From NCBI GenBank assembly GCA_013396655.1, contig WBMV01000852.1, positions 1,550,001 through 1,614,000 on the forward strand: a stretch of 64,000 nucleotides of DNA, written 5' to 3'. Both the position numbers and the translations under genes were made by a program. This document shows, piece by piece, positions 26,564 to 38,491 of the stretch (position 1 is the first letter of the stretch; the number at the start of each line of letters is the position of its first letter). The DNA comes from Campylorhamphus procurvoides. Lineage: Eukaryota > Chordata > Aves > Passeriformes > Dendrocolaptidae. The notes beneath the pieces are model-generated. The model saw only the letters and a list, made by a program, of their open reading frames with translations. It made no database searches and had not been told where the DNA came from.

Positions 26564-26689
26564 GCGTGGCTGGTGGTTTACTCCTATCACTGCTCTCACA
26601 CCAAAGCAGTGATAATATTTTAAAATTATTTTTAACCAGAGTCTGACTTCATTACTGAGAAGCCATTATTAAATTTTGGTTTCATGTAG

Positions 26690-26755
26690 TGGGTTTGGTT
26701 TGGTTTTTTTTTATTATTTTTTTTTAATTATTGGTTTTGGCTGGTGGTTTTAGCT
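26690..26755. repeat. T-rich low-complexity tract
   Basis: Runs of T broken by GG and ATTA words, close after the CR1 fragment. It probably arose by slippage. No retroelement body is attached. Confidence 0.7.
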
Positions 26756-29053
26756 GTGTCTTTTGGAGAAGTGAAAATAATATACGTAAGTTTTAAGAAA
26801 AGACATGGTTGGTATTAAATACCAGTTAACATAATCAAAACTATGTATACTTACATATGCATACATATATAATTGATAAATTTTATAACTATACATCCAC
26901 ACTATAGTAAATCAGTACAGATTTTTTTATTAATGCAGATTCTGCAGGAGCCACTCAGCCATGTCTTGCAGTGCACCAGCCACATTGAAATGGTCTGCTG
27001 TCACATGGCTCTTCAGTTTTTTGTTATTCAAACTTCCCCCTTACTTTTTGGTATTAAAAATTGGTAATGAGGTTCCCTTCTTGCTGAAGAACCGGCGGAA
27101 AGAATCCTGTTACTTCCTTAATGAAGTCCCCAGACATAACTGACAATTTTCTAAAGAACAAAAGGAAAATGTTGCTCTAAGCTTCAGAACTGACCCTATT
27201 GACTGAAAGCTGTGTCTTACCTTGTTGCAAATTAATGCACTGAGCAAATTATCTCTCACGCCAAAAAGACAAGAGGCTTAAACAGAATTCACCCTCCACA
27301 TTTCCCAGTTGGTATCATCAGCAATTTTGTGGCAAAACCAAGTAACATCTTAATAAGAGCATACAGCTGGAAATAAGAGACAAAATTGCCATCTCATGGC
27401 AGAGCTGCCTGGGATCATTTTAAAAAACTGTCTAGCACAGGTGGTGCTCTCCAGAGAGGGAAAGAAACCATTTTGTAGAGGTGTGGTAAAATGAAAATTT
27501 TAAATCTGTGCTTCCTTAAAGTGTCTGCTCCTTTCACATCATCTCTGTGCCAGTCCCACATTAACAGGGCTACGTTTTCTTACCCAACAAACTGAAAACA
27601 GTTTCAAGAGTAGAAGCTCCTCTCATGAATTAATGGTTAGGTCTGGTTTCATATTTTATTCTCTAGTTCACCTTACCTTTTCATTCTTTCTTTCCTTAGC
27701 ATCAATAATAGCACAGTGCTCTCTTTGCTACCTTGCCTATCTATAGCACTGCTCTTTGCTCTTTCTCTGAGGAATCCAATATAATCTGACCTCCCAGCTT
27801 TCAAATTTCAATTCTTCTACTGCATTGAATATCTGTATTTTTTTCAGTTGTCCTTGTTTCCACCGTGCCCTCTCACTAAAAGAATCCTCTTGCATGATGC
27901 TTCAATGTTTGCTCATCTGTTTTTACACTGCAATTGTTGGAGACTTTTAGCACATGAAATACTTTAAAACACAAAGCACAGAAAAAATATTGAGTATGTT
28001 AGACAAAAAGAGTTCTTCAAATGCAACTGGTTGGCATGAATTAAACAAAAGTAGTCTTGGTTAAAAAAACCGATCCAAATTAATCATAACATTGCTTTAA
28101 TTTCTTGAGTTAAATTTAACTATAATTCTTAGCTTCACCTTTCAGCCATCCTTCTGTGTCACATTTACTTGAGTACTTTTTTCACACACAGAGCCATTGT
28201 GCAGGCAGAATCAGCAGGGATTTGGGAGCAAACAATACCTTTGGCAAATTGCTCCAGCAGCCAGCTGGGTTTCCCATGGCACGAGGCTGCCCACGACCGT
28301 GACCACGATGGTGGCACCCAGTGGGTCCCTGCCAGCCACCAGGCAAGGGTGGCTGTGTCAGCCCCTGCACATCTCGCAGTGGACTGATCCTCCATCTATC
28401 AGAGTTCCAACCTTCTAACCCTGCTTTTTCAGTAGTTTTATCTCTTTTCACATCAGTATTTTTCCCTTGAAACACAGATTTACAGAAATCATCCCAAGAT
28501 TTAACTTTTTCGTTATGTATTTTCTCATATTGCAAAGCTTTGTCTTACAGACAACCCCACCAGCTCAACAACGGTCTGGGTTTTTTTCAGCAAAGCTCAT
28601 CCTGTCACACAACTGAGATTGACAAACTTGGCTTTGAGAGAGGCAGCCAAAAGCCTGGGACATGGGTCATGACCTGAGCTCAGCACTACTTAGAACCACA
28701 GCCTACTTGTGCCATGAAGACTACTCAGCACTTTTCCTGTATTTATTATTAGAAAGCTGGAAGTTTATACTTTCTCTAAGTATTGAATTCCTATTTTCAA
28801 CTATCATAGCAGGCTTTCTGCTGATTTCAGTCCTTAAAATCAATTTGAAATCAGCATTCCATGTTGCAAGACTAAGCCAATCTTATAATATTGCCACATT
28901 ATAATAACAAACTGTTGAAAGTTTCTATTGCAATCCCTTCCTTGTAGTAATTAGTAACTAGTGTTTTGCATTATAGCATTATTTAAATTCAATTGCTTGA
29001 CAGACTTGCTGCATTATTAAACTTTTTGCTCTTGGGGCTTCTATTTCAATTTC

Positions 29054-29068
29054 TGGTGGTGGTGGTGG
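29054..29068. repeat. (TGG)5 microsatellite
   Basis: Five perfect TGG units in otherwise unique sequence; likely length-variable. Confidence 0.85.
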
Positions 29069-30877
29069 AATGTCAAGTGGCAATTTTCTGCAGTTCATTC
29101 TTAGTGGTGAGGACCAGTACAGCCTCACTGAGAGCAGGTTCATTTGCTTCCAGGAAAGAAGGAAATGATTAGGGTTACATTCCCTCTGGCCTTCATTAAG
29201 GCACAGATAGGAGTTTTCAAGTTGGTAACTTTCACTATTTAAACATATTTAACTTTAGCTACAGAAGGCAAACAACTTGAAGAGCATGATGATTATTTGT
29301 GTCCCTGTTGCACATTGCCTACAACTGGGCTTTCAAAGGGGACTGGAAGGGCACTTTAAAGAACTGCTTTCAGTCATGTCTAGTGAGGCAGTTGAAAATA
29401 AAAGACTGAGTCAATTGGTGGTGAGATCCCCAATGCAAGGTGGCAGAGAACTTCCAGACCTGCTGACAAGCTACAGGAGGCAAACCCAGCCTTCAAACAC
29501 AGAAAATCCAGTGTCTACTGAACACAGTGAGATCACTGGGCTTCTGCTAAGAAAAATAACACCCTAACCCATTCCTGGCATTTACAATGCTAAGTATAAA
29601 ATTAAAAATAGAATATAATGTTATATGATATAAAATTAATATTAATATATTATAGATTTACTCCTATTATACTAATGTTATACAAAACACTTATTATACC
29701 AACATTTCTCTGACAGAAACACTAATTATTCATAGAGACTCGTCAGAGCAATTGCATGGGCCGAGATATGGCCAAGATGATGTGGTGGTTGGGAATGCCA
29801 GTAGGCCCTTTGTTGTGATAATGATCCATCTTATCATTTTAGGGATAGGAAGGGACAAAGAAAACATGCAGTTTCATTAAATACAGTAAATCATTTAAGG
29901 ACAGTGAAATTGTTCATTCCAAAGTAGCTTCCTTTAAAATATTCCTGTGACTGTGAAGCAAACTGCAAATCCTACCTTGTCTTATAAGATAGAAGCCAAC
30001 AGGATTAAAAACTGATTTTCAGAAGATGTTTCTCATGCAATGATTCATTATTCTCTGTACCTTCCATCAGGGAAAAAAAAAGGAAAAGAAAAAGCTCAAA
30101 ATTGTACGTAATAATTTTATCTTTGTCTGTTCCTGGAGTAATCCAGCTTCAAGATGAGTACTGACTCCACCACAAAACCAGAGACAAATTCCTAAAAGAT
30201 ATGTGTTTTAAGAGCATCCCTCCAGTTGTGACTGTACACGGAGAGGTAGACAGCAGAACAAAACCAGCAGGTATTCTGGGTAAAAGAAAAGCAAAGAGAT
30301 TGCTTTGATCCTTCAATCAGAAGCTTCTAAGATGAAGGTTTTTGTTAAAATGAGCAAGTAATTTTCAGCTTTTATGGTGAATATCTATGATCAACCTTGA
30401 AGTATTCCTAGATATCATCTTGCAACACTCCCCATCTACACGGTGCTGCAGAGGATGAGGTACACATGCAGCTTTCTCCTCTTCAGTTCCCCCTGTTACT
30501 ACTTAAAGAGAGTTAAATTTATCTGCATTTTTATCAAAATGCTTGAAGTTTGTTGTTTGGTGGTCTTTTGTTTGTTTTCCAAACATGATATATTACAGAT
30601 AATTTTACCATGTAAAGCCTTTCTTTTGGTTATCCTTGACTACTCATGCTACTCCTCTCTTTCCCCCAGGCATGCCCCATGGATATTTGAGACTTTACTA
30701 CATCAGTAAGCCAGGAACAGAAACACAAAAAAGGCAGGAGTTTCTGTAGAGTTAAATCCCTAACTCAGCCTCTTCCGAGGCTCATTAGGAAATAAACACC
30801 AGCTCCAAAATGAAGAACTATATTGTTAGGCTATTGTAGAGGACAAGAGACATTTGGACACGTAACATAAAATATCA

Positions 30878-31108
30878 CTGGATTTTACGTTCGATGAACA
30901 AGGCTTTTGCCAACTCCTGGTAACACAAGACCTGATGTCCAACAGGTGCAGCAGACATTGCAGGAACTGCATCACCAACCTCCAGATGGAACTGGTACAG
31001 ACGCCCCGGCTCAGCCTCAGACACTGGTGCTTCCTGCAGCACCTGCCAGCACTGTGGGCACAGCACTTCTGCCTGCGTTGTCCAACTTTTACAGACATGG
31101 AAACTATT
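30878..31108 (-). other. Candidate coding exon or retrocopy fragment (unconfirmed)
   Basis: On the minus strand a 77-codon frame is open between TGA at 31111-31109 and TGA at 30877-30875. Its codon use is strongly coding-like: many CTG, GTG, CAG and GAG codons, about 40 percent of codons starting with G, and a few CpGs in arginine and proline codons. The translation holds a CPQC pair (Cys-X2-Cys, about residues 17-20) followed by a segment reading PGRLYQFHLEVGDAVP. I do not recognise the family; a zinc-binding or OB-like domain is only a guess. Splice signals are weak: the possible donor reads CCA then GTGATA at 30879, and no strong acceptor lies upstream. It may instead be a decayed retrocopy, a non-coding exon or chance. 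No start codon is clear. Confidence 0.27.
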
Positions 31109-32850
31109 TCAGTTTCTGAATCTGTCAGTTTAATATTTTAAAAGGTGGTAAATCAACTTTATTGACATTATTTTCAACTCATAATAAATGGAGAATGGCC
31201 AACATAAATAATGCTAGACTTGAACATAAGCCAAAAAGCAGAATATGCTTTTTATTAAAATTTGGGATTTGAGGAATATAATTTTTCTTGAATATGGGGG
31301 TGGCCAGATTTGAAACACTAGGATTTCGCTTCTTATCTGATTTTTACCATGTGTGTTTTACTTTGAAAGAAACCCATGATGATATTTCCAATCTCTCTCT
31401 TGCTTTTAACTAATGTCCTACCATATCCTGCCACTGTCAGGAGAGCCAGTTTTAATTACACTTCTTGGGCATAGGCAAGATGAGAATATACATACAGAAA
31501 AAGGTAGATCAAGCAATTTTAGTAACTAGTGAAAACAAACCAAAAAAGTACATTATGAGCTACACAACTTGAGATAATTGTGTAAATTTACAATTCCTAT
31601 GACTTGTCTCTTATTGTTACAGCAGGAAGAATAATCAGTCCAAAGACTGACCTACCCCCAGGGAAAGTGGTACTCAAGTGATGTGCAGGCATTTGAAACT
31701 TTAATGCTATGATATGACACAATAGCAAATTAAGCTATACAAGTGATAAAATTAGTAGCTATGTCTTTCAAACTTCAAGCTTAGATTCTCCCTGAGCTGG
31801 GCAAAGGTAAAACACTCATTCAGCAGAGGAAGAGAAAGGGTTAAGAGGCAGACACAGCAGTTACCTAGAGAACTTCAGAGTTCACAGATACAAAACTGCT
31901 CTCTGTGGGTTGTATCAGGGAAACTTGTTATTCAGAAGCCATAAAGGAAAATATTCCCTCATCTGAGACTTTCTGCAGAATTTAAAAGAAAATTTGTTTT
32001 CTTGAACAAATCAAAGAAAATAAAAGGAAAAAACCCAAGAAGCTTTTCTGCAAGAAAACAAAGAAAGAAGGAAAAAGCTTCAGCACTGACACTGTTCCCT
32101 GTTAAGTTGTAGATCTGAAGCAGAAGGGTTTTTGCTGGGAAATGTGCCACAGGGGAATTAGAGCGTATCTAGACCTTGCAATGTGGTGCATCACTGTTTC
32201 CTGCACAATGTCGTGGTAAAAATTGAAGTTAGAAGCTCCACTAAGATTTTATATTATTAATTGTGTTGCTGGTTCTGTCCTCCAGAGTGAAATAACCAAA
32301 TGTTCAGTTCCTGTAAGGGAGACTCTCTCTGTTTGAAGGTCCTGTGCTGCTATTGCAATTTGCAGTTTATCAATCTGTTCCATAATCTATACAGGACATT
32401 TTCTTAAAAATTGCCAGTGACCTATTTTTTAAATATAACACACTGTGGGTTGAAGACAGGAAGAAAGGAATAAATACTAGCAGGGGGAAGTGAAAAAGTA
32501 AAGCACAAGAATAAGTAGTCTTTAATAAACACCAGCTGGCAATAAAATCAGGGTTTGAAGGAACTTCTAAGACAGTTTTTCTCTAAGTGATGGAGGTAAG
32601 AAACATGAGCAGTTTCAAAACTTGGTTGGCTGCACCACTGCAGACCACTAACTTCATGAGTCAGGGTGTCCCCTTCACTTCAATGATTTGGCATTTATAC
32701 TAAACAAAATATTTCACTGAAAAAATAATCATTGCATTTTATGTAATGTCAGGCCTGTTTCTTATTGGTTTGAGCCTTGTTAGAAATTTACACACATTGT
32801 TACTCGATAAACAACAGAATAATTTGTCCTAGCCTTTATTTCTGAAAAGA

Positions 32851-32884
32851 AAAAAAAAAAGGAAATAAAAGGAAATAAAAGGAA
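32851..32884. repeat. A-run plus 10-bp tandem repeat
   Basis: Ten A are followed by two perfect copies of GGAAATAAAA and a partial third (GGAA). This is a purine-rich simple repeat, likely polymorphic. Confidence 0.85.
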
Positions 32885-33439
32885 GAAACTCAACTAAAAA
32901 ACCCCTCCACTCCTGCAATGTTATCTTGCTGAAACCTTACAGCAAAATGTAAAAACACAGCAGCTGTCATTTACCAGATTCTCCAGTGTTCTTCTAAAGC
33001 CAGATAAGATGAATACCAAAATCTCTGAGGACAGTATATAAACTGCAGTATAAATGGGAAAATGTGAAACAGAATTCATTAAAACACATCACTAGCTCTA
33101 CTACCAGCTTAGAATGGATTGATTCTGGAGCAAATCCTGTGCAGAACTTCCTGAAGTGCTGCTGGCAGGCGGCAGAGGCTGAACATGTGCACAAGTGATA
33201 ACTGGGGAGGCTGCAGAGGGCCTCGTGGCGATTAAATGCATAGGCTGCAGACTATTCACACTGATTCTCCAAAACCATTTTTAGTGGTTTATGTCATTAC
33301 TTTCTGCAGCAAATGGCTGGGAATAGAAGGCTAGCTACACTTTTTAAAAAAGTATCAGTACCCTTGCTGCCTGCTCAAAAATTTGGCTAAGTCAACTCAT
33401 CACTTAAGTTGTGTCCTTGCAAGAAAGAAAAAAACTTAC

Positions 33440-33465
33440 GATCGTGACGTGCTCTGCCAAGGTTG
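33440..33465 (-). other. Possible micro-exon or splice-site pair
   Basis: On the minus strand the text reads a pyrimidine-rich run (GGGTCTCTTTTGCCGCCAG), then 26 bases, then a full donor GTAAGTTTTTT. The donor core GTAAGT is perfect, although the exon side reads ATC instead of the usual CAG. The 26 bases carry CACGTCACGATCG-type CpGs unusual for this region. As coding sequence, one frame reads through it without a stop. It could be a cryptic splice pair or simply a conserved CRE/E-box element (the plus strand reads CGTGACGTGC). Confidence 0.2.
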
Positions 33466-35783
33466 CTGGCGGCAAAAGAGACCCTCAAGTCAGGGACACA
33501 CCAACAAGGATGCTGAGGAACTATTTAGCTTTGCACACGATGAACCTTCCAGTCTTTAAATTCTCAGACACGCTAAGACAAAATTAAACTAGGATTTATT
33601 CAACCAAATGTTCATCCAGTGAACTACTGATGAAACCATGTTTAGTACCCTGAGACCCTGAATCAATACCCCATGCCCTTAAAACCTGTGCCTTCGTAAC
33701 ACTAATGAACTCTGCTACTTTTCCTTGATCTACAAATACCTACAAGACTCTGAGTTTAGATACAGAGGTACTTGAAAAACACATTTGATATTCTATTTTA
33801 TCCCAGTCATCTAAACATGTTAAGATATCCTAGAAAATTTACTTAAGGGGGAGCTGGCTCTGGGCTCTGTAAATTGTATCAAATCTATGTGGATTTGCTG
33901 ATTTCAAAGCCTTGCCAATAAGCAACCAGATAAATAAATCATATCCAGAGCTGATCCAAATGGCCACATCATCCAAAGTCCTTAGGGAAGAGCAGAAGAA
34001 CAACAGATGTTTTGGAAATAACACTGTGTTAGCACAGATGTATCAACAGAACCTTCAAATGGAGACTATGAACTTAAATTACACGCCATCCCACAAAAGA
34101 TGCTTTTTGAATAAGGCAAAAATGCATTCAAATATCACCCAGCCTTATCCAAGGTAGTTTATTCGGGTATTCACCAAATGAGCCCCCCACTGCCACCAAC
34201 AGCAGTGCTGCAGGGGCAGATGTGCTGCTGCAGCCAGTTCAGTCAGTGTGCAACAGCAATTCCTAATGATGCTCCCAATTTCTCTAATCCCCAAACAGAA
34301 TGGGCAAGCTCAGTGTTGATTTCCAGGCTGTAAGGCTTCTTTCAGCCCTTGCAATGCAACTACACAGCCTCCAACAACGTTCCTCATTTGATGCAGCACT
34401 TCCCAGTGCTCCCTTCCCTGCACACAGCTCGTTCCTCATCAGGCAAGAACAAACATTTGCCACTGGCAGCAATGTTCCCAAAACTTTTTAACTGAAGAAC
34501 ATTAAAGCTGAAAAAATCCAGACCATCCTCTGGATTTTCTTTTCCAAACAACTAAAAATTGTGCTGTATTTTGAACCGTAATTCATTACTGTTGCTTCCT
34601 TAGCCATGCTTGTTTTGCTTGCCTGACCTTTTGCTATTTATTCTTTACATTTTATTTGCTTAGGTTCTTCCAGTGGATTATCTTCAGTTATTTTCATCCA
34701 TCATGGACTCATTAGAGTTGTGTCACAAGACCAGTCCTCCTATGTAAGAGTAGATATTTTTGTAAATTAAGCACGCAAATGTACATGTCCTATTTAATAA
34801 TTCCTAATTCTGCGTGCACAGAAGTAATGCATGCAGGCAGCCAACTAAAGCCATCAGGGTTCTGCTTCTTGGTGTGTTTTCCTGTAACAAAGGCACAAAA
34901 TATGATAAAGGGCTGAAATGAGGGGAACAGAGCTATGCTTTAGCTAATTATGGTTAGAAAAAAAATACAAATTCATGACTGCCATTTGTCACAGACTTAA
35001 CTTTGAATTACTGGAGGGGTAGCAAAACACCAACATGGTAGGCATATACCAACACACCATGTTGTCAGTCCCTTCTCGGAAATTCTTCTGGAAATAATAC
35101 TTCTGGGAATGACACTAATTAGTCACCAATCAACTTTACCAGCTCTGTAACACTGTTCCCAGAAACAGCATCTTTCTGTAGTTGTATTTCCAGGAACAAT
35201 ACATGGAACATACAGGCAGGCAAAAAAGGCAGTAAATACTTAAATATACATGAGGCCAACAAAGGCCTGACTCCGAAGAGGTAGAGACTTTTCTAAGGCC
35301 TGTTTGTTCAAAACAACACTTATGAGTATGTTTTAGTCAGAGGAAACATTACTATTGATTAAACTGATACAATTTTTATCGAACTGGGCTCCTTTGCAGC
35401 ATGAAGTGCACACCAATTTTGCGTTGTGTAGCATATAAAAATCAAGAAACTGTGACTGATCTGCTTGCTTTGGCGCAATGGAACCTGCAGCAGCCAAACT
35501 GGAGAAACAACCCTCAGTGTGTCCTTTACCAACATGAACAGACACCTTCCCTGGTCTCATTGACTCTGTTACAGGATTTGGACCCAAACAGTAGTTTCAA
35601 AGGTAAACAGGATACTTAAAAGGCAGATAAACAAGTTACAGACATTGATTTTATAGGGAATTCATTGGTTAGGTGTCTTATGAAAATCCAGCCTCCTGCA
35701 CATTTAGATGCTCAGGCAACAGCAAATCTGGCTCTTGCTTTTCAATAATTAAAGCTATAGAATAAATTCAAAATCATGTTATC

Positions 35784-36165
35784 ATTTCACAGAATCACAG
35801 AATATGCTCAGTTGGAAGGGACCCACCAGGATCATCCAGTCCAATCCTTAGCCCTGCACAGGACCATTCCCAGGCGTCACACCATGTGCCTGAGAGAATC
35901 ATTCAAATGCTTCTTGAGCTCTGTCAGCCTTGGTGCTGTGCCCACTGCCCTGGGCAGCCTGTTCAGTGCCCAACCACCCTCTGGGTGAAGACCCTTTTTC
36001 TAATACCCAACCTAAACCTCCCCTGACACAACTCCAGCCACTCCCTGGGTTCTGTCCCTGGTCCCCATGCGCAGAGCTCGGTGCCTGCCCCTCCTCTTCC
36101 CCTCAGGAGGATGCTGTATCTGCAGGGAGGTCTCCCCTCAATCTCCTCTTTTCCCTGCACAAACT
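35784..36165 (-). mobile_element. CR1 LINE, 5'-truncated copy (minus)
   Basis: Read on the plus strand, the copy begins with TTTCACAGAATCACAGAAT (the reverse complement of the CR1 3' end) and continues GTTGGAAGGGACCCACCAGG, ATCATCCAGTCCAA, TGCACAGGACCATTCCCAGG, TGAGCTCTGTCAGCCTTGG, GTGCCCACTGCCCTGGGCAG, AACCACCCTCTGGGTGAAGA and AGGTCTCCCCTCAATCTCC. This is the standard CR1 order, extending about 380 bases into the end of ORF2. Open frames seen over it on both strands are remnants or shadows of this element. It cannot move: the promoter and most of the reverse-transcriptase frame are absent. Confidence 0.95.
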
Positions 36166-37908
36166 TAGATTTACTTCGAAGTCACTACATCTAAATGCAG
36201 TTTCCTAACCAGACTTCTGCAGCGTTTTTTTTCTGCCCCATGTACTTGAGCAGTGATTTGAGGGGGGAACAGTGCTTAGATGGCAATGAATTTCAGTCTA
36301 CCACTAAAGCTGAAGGTGAAAGTCACAGTGTTGCAGCACGTTCATGGTCACTTGGAATCAGCTGAAGCATTCCAGTTAGCACTGGTGTTGGAATATCACA
36401 TGGATGCTAATGTAAAATGAATCCTTTACAAGTTTAGATGGATTTCCTCAAATACATACTATCATAGAGTTCCTTGTGAAAGCAGATCTAATTGCAAATT
36501 TGGGAAGAGGAATAGACCATGAAATAGATATCTACATTGAAAAAAATTAGTTGGAATTACAGCATTAACTACCTCATCAGGCAGACTGGAGCAGGGGGTG
36601 AGGGGGGTGTGTGTGCTGTTTTTAAGCAGTCTGTAAAGGTAAAATGGAACTTATACAATTTGTCATCCTTTGAAAAAGGAACAAAAAAATCTGCTTTGTT
36701 TTTTTGGTTTTTTCTTTTTTCTTATTTTTTTTGTTTGTTTGTTTTCTGGTTCTGCCCCCAACCTCCCAGAAGATACTGGAACTACTTTCAAAGTTGAAGC
36801 AATTTTTTAGTTTTGTCACTAAAATACTTAAATTTTGACACAAATAGAAAAATATTTTCCTTCAGTATTCTTTACAGAGAGAATCAACAATAAAGTTAAT
36901 TTTGAATTATAAAATTACTAATTGACTCAAATTATGCACAGTGGCTTTGTAACTTGGAGAAATGATCATTGAAAAAGGTCCCTTAAAACCTTCACTGATT
37001 CCAAGGGTAGGTTGTACCAGGGACAACTTCAGAAACTCTGTGCCAGAAGGAATCACTTGGAAGGAAACCTGCAGAATGCATGTGCTAATTTTCATGAGGG
37101 CAATGAGAACTTACTCATTTGAATCTTGGCTTTAGTTTAAGGCTTATTGGGAGATCAAAATATTTTGGATAATGTGCCTGGCTGAGGTTCAGAAGGCATC
37201 CTTTCCACATCATCGCTTCCCTTACTGACCACAAGCCAATAAAAACCACAGCAACAAAAAGAAGGTGGAAGCAACCAAAGCTATCAGGATTTTATTTCTT
37301 AGTCCAATTAAAGGACACAGGGAATATTTGATTGAACTTCTGTTGTTTTTATTAGCAGTGCCTACAAAGAGGCCAAAATGTTTTGGCATTCATTAAATAG
37401 TAAAATGTTGCCAAAGGATTCTATCTAGAAGACCCATCAAATGTTAAAATTAATGGAATATGTGCTCAATGCTCTTTTTTTTCCCTGCCACTAAGAATTT
37501 CTGCTGTCTTTTCCCTTCATGCCTTTTAGGGAAAAAGAAAGGACCAACATGATATAAAGATTATTGGCTCTCTGGACTTTAAAATAAGGTTTCTTTAATA
37601 CAGATGGACAGCAATGACAGCCCACTTTCCAAGATGTTACTCCTGCCTGTTCATGGAGACCTTTAAAGAGGAAAACATACCTATACCATGTCCCTTTCCT
37701 CATTTGCTGAGGGCAAACTTGCACTTAGCAAAATAACGCCACTAATGAAGGAAAAAAACCCCATGGACAGTAAATCTTTTGTCAAACGCATTATGGTCCT
37801 CATGCATCTACAAACCTCATATTTTTCTTCACAAATGATCTCAAATGTCCATCAATCAAATGAACATAAACATGTCTTTAAATCAACCTTTTGGTTATTT
37901 TGTGACAG
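36166..37908. other. Non-coding DNA with a T-rich tract
   Basis: No gene was supported. A T-rich tract with TTTG/TTTC units occupies 36694-36750, and a plus/minus pair of open frames there is an artefact of low complexity. The rest is unique AT-rich DNA. Confidence 0.55.
36694..36750. repeat. T-rich simple repeat with (TTTG)n
   Basis: Long T runs interrupted by G and C, including a GTTTGTTTGTTTT microsatellite. No transposon body was seen beside it. Confidence 0.8.
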
Positions 37909-38048
37909 AGGATGTGAAATTCTGAAAATGATAAACAGATTGAGGATTGTATCTGTTCTTTTGGCTATTTTATTTTTCTTTCCAGTGATGATCTTTGTCT
38001 TTCCCTACATCTATTCCTTCCACACTCTGCAGAGAAATACAACACGAG
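37909..38048 (+). other. Candidate first coding exon of a membrane protein (unconfirmed)
   Basis: An acceptor-like TTGTGACAG ends at 37908, and a good donor (ACGAG then GTAAAG) starts at 38049. Between them an ATG at 37928 with A at -3 opens 40 codons plus one base. The frame encodes a short basic N-terminus (MINRLR), a strongly hydrophobic stretch of about 23 residues (residues 7-29, rich in Leu, Phe, Val and Ile) and a tail holding an N-glycosylation-type NTT. This is the layout of a type II signal-anchor protein or an uncleaved signal. A minimal upstream ORF (ATG directly followed by TGA) sits at 37912-37917. The frame stays open upstream to 37688, so the exon start is uncertain. I do not recognise the protein, no partner exon was found in the window, and AT-rich DNA often translates to hydrophobic peptides by chance. 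Confidence 0.22.
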
Positions 38049-38470
38049 GTAAAGTATGTATGCCATTTTCCTGATCCTTTAAAAGGGCTTATTTATTGAG
38101 ATTATTCTTTAAAATGTAAAGTAATATATGTATCAACTACTATTAAAATTTTCTCATAAGACTGTAAATGTAAAAAGAAATCTATTCATATCAAATTCTA
38201 TTACCTATGCAAGATGGCTCAGGAACATATATATTCAGATGTGGCATATACAGCATCAGAAACTGGTAAAATACCAGATAATTATGAATAAAGAGCCTGC
38301 AGATTTGATTATAGATATGAAGCCTCTCAAGATTTTTAAGCTTATTTTAAGCAATGTTGGATAATGTGGCTACACTGTTATTTCCAGAGCTGAAGGAGAA
38401 TGAGCACACTATTTTTTTTAGTACTGTGAGAATGCTGCTTCCCATTTCCAGCTTGAGCTCCACTGAAATG

Positions 38471-38491
38471 CTAATGACGAATCGTCATTAG
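38471..38491. repeat. Perfect inverted repeat, 10-bp arms
   Basis: CTAATGACGA and its exact reverse complement TCGTCATTAG are separated by one A. Each arm carries a homeodomain-type TAATGA core and a CpG, which is scarce in the surrounding DNA. It could be a palindromic binding site for a dimeric factor or a small hairpin. Confidence 0.9.

Larger units (their letters stand above)
26564..30869. other. Non-coding DNA, with T-rich and GC-rich patches
   Basis: A T-rich low-complexity stretch occupies about 26690-26755. The segment 28190-28400 is a GC-rich patch with several CpGs and open frames in more than one register, so no coding frame stands out. A (TGG)5 microsatellite is at 29054-29068, and 29590-29700 is very AT-rich. 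No gene is supported. Confidence 0.5.
31112..35783. other. Non-coding DNA
   Basis: No gene was recognised. It contains a 10-bp tandem repeat (32861-32880), a CpG-bearing block with minus-strand splice-like signals (33430-33480) and scattered short open frames such as 33912-34157 and 35401-35619 that resemble no family. The segment 33240-33480 is complex and could be conserved. Confidence 0.5.

Noticed and set aside
29277..29567. 96-codon plus frame with a plausible-looking sequence
   Set aside because: It reads rather like a protein, but there is no splice site, start context or family match; left as chance pending conservation data.
35930..36208. 92-codon plus-strand frame rich in Pro, Ser and Leu
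   Set aside because: Antisense reading of the CR1 copy at 35784-36165.
36694..36843. Lysine/threonine-rich and Phe-rich frames on opposite strands
   Set aside because: Both are translations of the T-rich simple repeat.
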